A stretch of 64,000 nt of DNA from positions 69,799,067 to 69,863,066 of the forward strand of contig OX359245.1 in assembly GCA_947179485.1 (NCBI GenBank). The letters are read 5' to 3'. Origin of the DNA: Allacma fusca. Lineage: Eukaryota; Arthropoda; Collembola; Symphypleona; Sminthuridae. Below the pieces are notes generated by a model. It was given only the letters and a program-made list of their open reading frames with translations, ran no database searches and had not been told where the DNA came from. The stretch's first letter is position 1, and the number at the start of each line of letters is the position of its first letter. Shown one piece after another: positions 57,000 to 64,000 of this stretch. Both the position numbers and the translations under genes were made by a program.

Positions 57000-57755
57000 A
57001 ATGATATGCTAGTAATTTAAAAAATGTACATTTTATTCGAGTATTCTCGGAGCTTTTTGCGGCCAGCTGAAGTATACCGTCAACTCCTGGTCTCTCATCT
57101 CAATCATACACTTCTTATTTCGGTCATGCTCTTGCTTCACTGAAAATTGAAAAAAATTAATATATTTAGCTTATGGTTACAGTTCCTCTGCTTTCCAAGT
57201 AAAATCTATTAACAACAAATTAACGAATTTTGAAATTTAGAATGCAAACAACGACAAAACGTGAGTGGGCACATGTAAGTACTTAAAATGTTTATCTCTC
57301 ATTACATTTTAAGCCAGTTGAACTGCTGCTGACAATGTCATTTGGTTAAATATCTCATGTAATACTCAATTTTAAAGACAATATAAAATTATTCATCTTT
57401 CATTTATCAACGATATATTATTACTGTAGTCATCATGGTGCTCTTAGTTCCAAACTTTTCCAGTTTGTTCTGCATTCTCATAGTTTCAATTCTGTAACGT
57501 GACTTATATTATTAGCTTATTGTAATTATAACTTGAATATTTATGAAGTATATACATACACAAAATTAAGTAGGGTGCAGGCTTTTAACTCAATATATTG
57601 TGAATACATAATGTTTTTAACAGTACTGTCATACTAAATGAAAGTTTTCGCTCCACAAGATTTTTAAACGTTAGAAGATCAGGCAATTGCAGGGATATCT
57701 GAGATTTCCATATATATAATATTATTCATACAGAACTAAGTACTTGTTTTGTATA
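57000..57755. other. intergenic region with possible BIR 5' exon
   Basis: Apart from the candidate exon around 57,140-57,045 (minus), I see no feature. Confidence 0.35.
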
Positions 57756-58243
57756 ATCGCTTCGAAATATATCCTTGCCTAGAAAAAGGCACTTACGACT
57801 GTCTACATTTCTGTCTATATAGGGTAAGGAAATTGTTAGCCCATGAGACCGTTCTCTATACTATAATAATTATAAATTATATATTTGTAAAATTCATATT
57901 GTAATTGTTTCCAATTTATTCTGGATACAATTTAGACTGTACCTCTCGGATGCAATAATTACCCAGCAAACACTCTCAATCAGCTTGTTTGAAAGTATCG
58001 TATATGATATTAACAGACAATTGCAAGTGTTTGCTAGGTAAATATTGCATCCGAGAGGTATAATCTAAATTGTATCCAGAATAAATTGGAAACAATTACA
58101 ATATGAATTTTACAAATATATAATTTATAATTATTATAGTATAGGGAACGGTTTCATGGGCTTACATTTTCCTTACCCTATATAGACAGAATTGTAGACA
58201 GTCGTAAGTGCCTATTTCTAGACAGGGATATATGTCGAAGCAA
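57756..58243. mobile_element. foldback MITE, 488 bp
   Basis: Arms 57,756-57,973 and 58,027-58,243 are inverted copies at roughly 90% with a 53-bp loop. Outer bases match ATCGCTTCGAAATATATCC against its complement, and CTACCTCTCGGATGCAATA-like sequence recurs next to the loop. AT-rich, no coding capacity; target duplication not clear. Confidence 0.75.
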
Positions 58244-58834
58244 TTGCATAAATAGCCGATAAGGAAGGCCTGCTAAACTTTTATAGTTAGGTTGTAGGAT
58301 AGGCAAACTGAGTTTAACATCTTTGACAGAAGCAATAATTATATTCAAAGTCGAAGTGTATAACGCATACATTTATTATCTTTTTGTATGCTACCAATTT
58401 ACACTTGTTCCGTATTCGATTTACAGCTGAACTCATTTTCATGTCTTTAAAATAAATTAGCATAAATAAAACTTCGGGACGTCTAGAGTTCCTTAGAAAG
58501 GAAGAGGCAATTCAAACTTAGTTGTGGAGAATTTGTTGTCAACAAATCAAGGCTCCGAAGTTACAGAGTATTTATAGTCCGTTTAGTTAATTTTTAATTA
58601 TTATGCAATAAAATCCGGTCATACCTCCATTAACTATTACGATTAAAAAGTTTACTCACTATCATCAGCTTAATCCTGAACTCTAAGCGACTTGGGAGAA
58701 TTCAGACTTCACGTATATGTAACTATTTACTTAGATAATGAGTCTTGTCATTTTATGCTCTGGTACATTAAATAAAAAATAATCATTATATGTTAAAATC
58801 TCTGATAACTGGTAACTATAACAATTATTTTTAG
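58244..58834. other. non-coding DNA
   Basis: No supported feature; the first exon expected for the EF-hand gene was searched for here by eye and not found. Confidence 0.35.
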
Positions 58835-59237
58835 TGGAGGAAATCATGGATTGGTATAATGACTTCAAAAGCCAGTATCCAACCAGGAAAATCAATATAG
58901 AGGACTTTAATCAAATTCACATGGAGATTAGCCCAGCATGCTCTGATCCAAATGAAGTAAACATTTTCTGTCTTAAGGAATTCCAAGATATATTGTTGTT
59001 GTCCCTTGATTAAGGAAATGTAACAAATTAATTGTAAATGAAATGTATAGTTTGCTGCTTTTGTCTTCCGACTTTACGATGCGGACAAAAATGGGTTCCT
59101 GTGCTTTCATGAATTTATTTGTGACATTACAGAGAAAATGTTTTCCAAGTATGACTGCTAATGACAGGAGGCTAACTAAAGAAGAGTTACTTCAAAGCGT
59201 CAAAGAAGATACAAACTTAGCAAAATTACTGACATAA
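58835..59237 (+). pseudogene. neuronal-calcium-sensor-like EF-hand gene, broken
   Basis: Exon 58835-58956 (after TTTTTAG, ending before GTAAAC) reads EEIMDWYNDFKSQYPTRKI, the start of a recoverin/NCS-type protein. A 94-bp intron follows, and exon 59051-59237 continues in phase with FAAFVFRLYDADKNGFLCFH, a calcium-binding loop. The third EF-hand is missing, and the last (FSKYD..., LTKEELLQSVKED) is reached only through a one-base frameshift near 59,151-59,160. No N-terminal myristoylation exon found. Host origin is likely; a decayed copy. Confidence 0.62.
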
Positions 59238-59877
59238 GTCAAGTCCATGACTTTAATTTACACTCTAAAAATCTCTAGTGTTCCCCATTATGTACATACG
59301 ATGGGATTTCGCCTAGGACAAAATGTATATGTATCAACTAGGTCACTATACCTATCAGAACTGGACTGGCCACTCTCACGTCGATGTTACCTCAAATAAG
59401 ATCATTTCATTTTAAACTTTTCCTTTGCACGTACATTTTTGTTGACAAACTGTCATTATTTCCAATAAAGTTGTACGCTTTGAGAAATAGTTTTCCTTAA
59501 AAAATGTATTGTAAACTGGAAGCTGGTGAGTGTATTAGATTTCAAAGACAGGACAGTACAAGCGGTAGCCTAATATCGGGCATGTCTGCTGTGTCACATT
59601 TTTTTAAGATCTTTTTAATCGAATTGAATTTCTTTAAAGCTTCAGAGCTAGCTCTTGTTGATGAAGGTATTACCAGATATTAAAAACTTATTTTCATGAC
59701 ATCGTTTCACAATCCCAGAGCAAGAATTGTTTGGATATTCACGTTGTCCGGGTTCGGATGGATACATCACACCTTTTAGATGAGACTCGTAATTCAGGTA
59801 TGTGCATGTCGTAATTATGTGACTGAAGTAACCAGCTGTACTGTAAAGTTGCATATCCTGTATAATTTGTTTTTTAG
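59238..59877. other. non-coding DNA
   Basis: No supported feature; an upstream exon for the next gene may be hidden here. Confidence 0.35.
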
Positions 59878-60416
59878 GTTGACATATACAAGCTAACATG
59901 GGCGGAAAAAAGACTGGCAGGAAGCCCAAAAGTTTTACTAAGCAGAATGAGAGTTGTGGCAACTAAATCTCCAGGTGTAAAGACACCCAGGAGCAGGATA
60001 TATGACTCCCCGAAAGGAATGTCCGCTAAGATTGTCCAGATTCTAAGGCGTACGAAGAACTCCAATCTCTGTATATCACAGGTTTTCCCGGCTAAAGAAA
60101 ACTCCCGTCCTCAAAGAGTCAATATGGGTCAACAAGTGTCTAAAACACGGGGAGAATATCAAATGTACCGAAGAAGTGGCCTTCCGTTATTGATACCACA
60201 AACTATAAAGAAGGTATGAGATTTCACAAAACGAAAAGGGAACTTTTGGTTAGTGGTGAGCACATTTTAATTGTGTGTGTAGTCATTCAATGAATTACTA
60301 GTAAGTGTGAATCTTTTCTAATACAGCCCATTTTATTTGTGAGACTTGTGATTTCGCATCCTGATGCAATAACGACGCTGATGGTAGAAGACGGGGAAAG
60401 CGAATCGGAGGAGTGA
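59878..60416 (+). CDS. unrecognised two-exon gene, 3' part
   Basis: Exon 59878-60213 follows a TTTTTTAG acceptor in phase 0. The intron is 60214-60326 (113 bp, GTATGA donor, ATACAG acceptor). The final exon is 60327-60416. It encodes about 141 residues: a basic, Ser/Pro-containing region (VVATKSPGVKTPRSRIYDSP, KIVQILRRTK), a hydrophobic strand (ILFVRLVI) and an acidic end (VEDGESESEE). The first ATG is at 59947, but the frame is open back to the acceptor, so an upstream exon is probable. No family recognised. Confidence 0.45.
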
Positions 60417-62154
60417 AGTCTCAGAATTGTACATACATTTCATGAAGTGTTAACTCTATATCAGACAAGAGTCACACAGATTGTTTTTATCAAACCATTA
60501 ATCATCATTGTATTACTTTATGAATTTTCTTCCGTCCAAATTCAACGTTGCTTCAAACTTCACGAAATCTATAAACGTTATTAAAAGAAAGGTTAGACTG
60601 TTACTAAAATAAGTTTTTGTTGACATTCCAGTATCAGCTGACAGTTGGCTCCAGTTCCTGTAGACAAGCAATGAATATTTTACTTTCATGGACCATAATT
60701 ATGTAACATAAAAATATTTTAATATGAGAAGGTACCGTTGCAAAACTAAATTGGGAGTATCTAGTTAACCGTTGCAGCCAGTTAAAAATTAGGGAGGATA
60801 TATAGGTTTTAAGTACAATCACAACGGATTCCCTGCTATACTAGTGTCAATTTCTCAGGAAACCCTTGTTAACGGTATAGTGTGACAATGTTGAATTTTA
60901 TTCTAAAATTGTTTCCATTAATGTTGGATATACGACAGGGCTCGGGACCCGTGATTTTACTTGTCTCTACATAAACAATTTTGTTTTTTACCCTGCTGTA
61001 TTTCATTTACCTGTGAACTCTAGTATTTGTAGTTCGGTTTTAGAAATTCGATCTCACTAAACTCATTTGCAGCTCACAATACAAGCGTAATGCCTCCTAA
61101 CTTTTCCCTACATTTGAACAGCTTGACATTTAGTGTTTAACTGCTACTCTCACATCTCTGCCTCCCAATTAATAACGACCAATCCTCAATATCCGTAAAT
61201 ATAAATAATCCAATATTGTCATTAATTTTGTAGCCTCCTTTACTCCACATTGAAATAAATGCAGCACAGGAGCATATGTCCTTTTATACCCTTTATCATG
61301 TCAGGATCATGTAATGAATGAAATACAACCCAATTTCCCATGTATAACCATTTCAGATTTGTCATATCTATTGTATGTCATACCTGTGCACACTCCATGT
61401 AACTACATATACGGATCATCATAGTTCTCCTTAAAAACTCTAATTTACCTTCAAGGAAAATTAACTCATATGGACCGCAAGTACCTACATACGTCAACCA
61501 AGCATAAGTTTTTACCTATAATTTATCGAATGAAGCATCACAACATGTACATATATACTCATATGTAATTTATCAACTGCCAAATGTAAAAACAAACGGT
61601 TTTCTGGTTCTTCCCAGACTGATCCAAGAATATCAAATTATCACAATTTACGGGCTCAAACAGACTTCACACCTCACTTTTAACCATCACTCATGTTCTC
61701 AATAAATAAAATAATGTACGTGTAATTGTAGCTTTAATTCTTGAGTCAAGAATATTTAGGATCATTGTGCTTTGAATAGTCCGGGAACATTATATGTCAT
61801 CAAACCTATTATTAAAATATTTATTGCAATAAATGATGTTATACTGAATTAAAGTTAAATAGATAATGCAAATAACCTTCCGCCTTCCTTCTTGTACTTC
61901 CTAATTCAGACTATAAGGTGTGTAATTACGTGCGTACAAACGAGTTCGAATAAGCTGGTCCATTTTATGCAGCTGGGCGTCAAAATTTTGCATATGCAGT
62001 TGCTATAACGATACATTTTCGAGACATCCGCTACACTTTTGCATGTACGTACATATATGTCAGTTTTTATGTTTGGATAAAACTATAATCGACTAATACT
62101 TATAAAGATAATCTTCTCAAGAAATCTGATCCATTTGTTCAGAGTCAGACAATC
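60417..62154. other. non-coding DNA
   Basis: AT-rich, with short frames only. No RNA gene or repeat identified. Confidence 0.45.
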
Positions 62155-62998
62155 ATGGACGCAATTATTTTTACGCTGCTGTCGCTAGTCGCCCTGTCTA
62201 ATGGGCAAAATATTTGCTCAAATTGCATAAAAACTGGTGACAAATTTATTATATCTGTGCAAAAATCTGCATTTTGCGTTCAGAATGGAGGCGTTATTCC
62301 AGCGTACAAACAATTTGAAGCAAATACTAAGCAGGGCTGTGACAAATTGAATAATATCATTCAAAGATTTAAAAGTAATAACTTTAGAATTTACATTACT
62401 AGAAATTCATTCTCCGACTTCATTTGTGCCGTTACTTGCAACATATTCTTTTTTAAACTTAGTATATTCCATCAAGACTATTGTTGCAGTCCAGAACGAG
62501 AAAGAGACTACAACAATTACTCCTACCTCAAGTGTTATATCCCAGACCATGGAGCCGTCTAATTCTACTGAGGAAACTAGCATCAACCATACATCCCTTG
62601 AGACAACAACGGAGGAGTCAGGAGTAATTACCACAACGGAGACAGCAGAGGATATGTACATGAGCTCATCCTATTTCTTTCAAGACCCTGCTGTCTCAAC
62701 ACAGGCGACAAAGCCAGCGCTTGTTTTGTCTACACTGGGTAAAGGTTTGTGATACGTACTCTTTAGAGACAGTATAATTTGTTCCTTCTAAAAAATAATA
62801 TGATATACTGTAAAATACTGAATGTTTATAGATACTGAGGCTAGGATGTGGAGGAGTATGTACAGAACCTATTTTCTTATTAAGCAGCTCTCTGCTTATA
62901 ACAAAACAACTGAGGCTTTGGAGCGTTATAATTCGGCCAGCCCTTTTGCTTACTTTAAAAGACCTCGCAAAATTTTACTTGCTTTGCTAAATAATTAA
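62155..62998 (+). CDS. secreted protein with Thr/Ser-rich region
   Basis: Proposed exons 62155-62374, 62490-62744 and 62832-62998, with introns of 115 and 87 bp, all phase 1. A signal peptide (MDAIIFTLLSLVALSNG) is followed by a short cysteine-containing domain (NICSNCIKTG, then AFCVQNGG). Exon 2 is a mucin-like stretch (TTTITPTSSV, SLETTTEESGVITTTETAED) likely to carry O-glycans. The last exon ends basic (FKRPRKILLALLNN). The first donor (GTAATA at 62,375) was chosen because it matches the phase; GTGCCG at about 62,425 is an alternative. No membrane anchor. Function unrecognised. Confidence 0.5.
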
Positions 62999-63366
62999 TT
63001 GTTCCTTACCATAAATTTGTAGCGGACGACGGTCCGATTGGTGAATGATCACGATGTTTTTTTCCTTTGGAATTTTCTCCATGATATTTACTCGCCACTT
63101 TATTTTCTTTTATTATGTTGTAACTTGAATGGACAATTCTTTACTGAAGTTGGATGAACAGATTTCTGATCATAATAAAGTCTCATCTTTTTTTCATTCA
63201 AAAAAATCTCTTCGATAAAATTATGAGTAATTAATTCACTAGTTTTTAGCGTACAAATCTTTCCAGATCATAATCATTTCTTATATGTGAGTGTAGTAAG
63301 CATATATGAACGCCCAGCTATGTATTACATACAACGAAAATTCAAACTCAGAATATATATATATAT

Positions 63367-64000
63367 ATGTTCTTGTTACTTGTCACTGTCAGTATTCCTC
63401 CGTTTAGCATCTGTTACTTTCTGGCTACTCAAGAGATCATCTTCAAGATGGGTAAGTTTTTTTTATTCCTCATTATATTATTTCATTATGTATATATTTT
63501 TTTTCCTGTTTAGTCAACTGTTCGTATTTGAAATGTTGCGTGGATTGTGTGGAGAACTGCATCTGGGGTCAAGCATACAGGTCAACAGCTGCTTGTGTGG
63601 ACAATGCATCCAAGATTGGAATATTCATTTTTATTGAAATTCACCCAGGTCAAAGTTGTCTGATACCTGGTCTTAATCAGGGTTCATGTTTCGTTCCAAC
63701 AACGATTCCTCCAGCTACCGTCAAGTCAGTTTTTGTCAGCATTGAAGTCACAATTTGTAAGTTTTTATTCAATAAATGTACAGCTGGGCTTTTTTTGTTG
63801 CACTAATATTGTTGTACTAACTTGAAAGAATTTATTTTCAGCTTTGCTGGTATTGCTTGTTATTATTAGCTTGGGCATTATTTTGTTCTATATAAAAAGT
63901 GAGTTACATTATTTTTGATTCCAAATATACCTACTTACTATGTACAAATTAATTATTTTTCATAATCTCTAGCTAAAAGATCCAACAACTCAACGGTATC
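63367..64000 (+). CDS. type I membrane glycoprotein-like gene, incomplete at window end
   Basis: Exons 63367-63451, 63514-63756, 63842-63898 and 63973 onward, introns of 62, 85 and 74 bp, all phase 1 with consensus sites. The N terminus is hydrophobic (MFLLLVTVSIPPFSICYFLA). The ectodomain of about 80 residues is cysteine-rich (CSYLKCCVDCVENC, then CLIPG and GSCF). Exon 3 is exactly one transmembrane segment (LLVLLVIISLGIILFYIK), and a cytoplasmic tail begins in exon 4. Exon-per-domain layout and small introns resemble the viral block; whether it belongs to the element is unknown. Confidence 0.55.

Noticed and set aside
57045-57140. Exon with YFSWPQKAPRILE as the first half of the second BIR domain
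   Set aside because: Plausible by sequence, but it ends in TAA and no donor in the right phase joins it to 56,992; kept only as a candidate.
1-64000. CRISPR arrays, riboswitches, tRNA and rRNA genes
   Set aside because: Scanned by eye on both strands; no spacer-repeat array, cloverleaf with A and B boxes, or ribosomal segment was recognised. A tRNA search program would be decisive.

Overview
The window looks like an AT-rich arthropod chromosome scaffold. Genes are spliced, TATA boxes are clear, short non-autonomous DNA transposons are abundant, and there is a multi-membrane chemoreceptor gene plus a family of tiny secreted-peptide genes. A springtail-like hexapod is my best guess, with low confidence. 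The sequence holds two viral-type (Polinton/Maverick/adintovirus) insertions of very different character, set in repeat-rich host DNA.

1-21.6 kb and 37.5-43.0 kb are host DNA. At least six copies of a two-exon secreted-peptide gene are scattered here: a broken one at 0.3 kb, 5.0 kb, an inverted pair at 11.8-13.2 kb, an orphan second exon at 20.0 kb, and 38.5 kb. They share promoter and signal exon, but the mature peptide differs strongly. Also here are a 5'-truncated LINE with a 14-bp target duplication (7.15-9.46 kb), a frameshifted chemoreceptor (16.7-18.3 kb), several hAT-type non-autonomous elements with degenerate hexamer arrays (14.6-16.2, 40.06-41.0, 41.08-41.49 kb), and the 3' part of a short-chain dehydrogenase gene (41.55-42.96 kb).

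21,645-37,482 is a near-perfect palindrome of about 15.8 kb. It starts 5'-AG, ends CT-3', and is flanked on both sides by the same 6 bp (TAAATG), the size of duplication made by Polinton integrases. Each arm carries a decayed protein-primed DNA polymerase near the centre and an unrecognised ORF near the tip (open for 359 codons in the right arm, frameshifted in the left). The centre has a 67-nt turn-around and then a 200-N gap that, by arm symmetry, should be only about 56 nt. It reads as an integrated inverted-duplication (snap-back) Polinton genome.

43.67-56.97 kb is a second, nearly complete Polinton/adintovirus-like element. On the minus strand lie integrase (three exons), penton-like minor capsid, a small basic core-like protein, double-jelly-roll major capsid and adenain-type protease, each overlapping the next by 4-29 bp. 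On the plus strand lie a BIR-RING inhibitor-of-apoptosis protein, three tandem cysteine-rich paralogues with LC8-type TQT or LxCxE motifs, the packaging ATPase (spliced inside the Walker A loop) and two small proteins, again overlapping. Protein-primed PolB follows on the minus strand, with one extra 5' exon and one in-frame TAA. Opposite it, from a 146-bp divergent promoter, is a four-exon gene with a possible PC4-like fold. A second BIR fragment and a small membrane protein come next. The core genes divide the work as follows: PolB copies the genome, integrase inserts it, ATPase, capsid proteins and protease build and fill the particle, and the BIR and cysteine-rich proteins probably act on the host cell.

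57-64 kb contains a foldback MITE, a broken neuronal-calcium-sensor-like EF-hand gene, an unrecognised two-exon gene, a Thr/Ser-rich secreted protein and the start of a type I membrane protein. I found no right-hand terminal repeat for the second element, so it may end here or continue past 64 kb.
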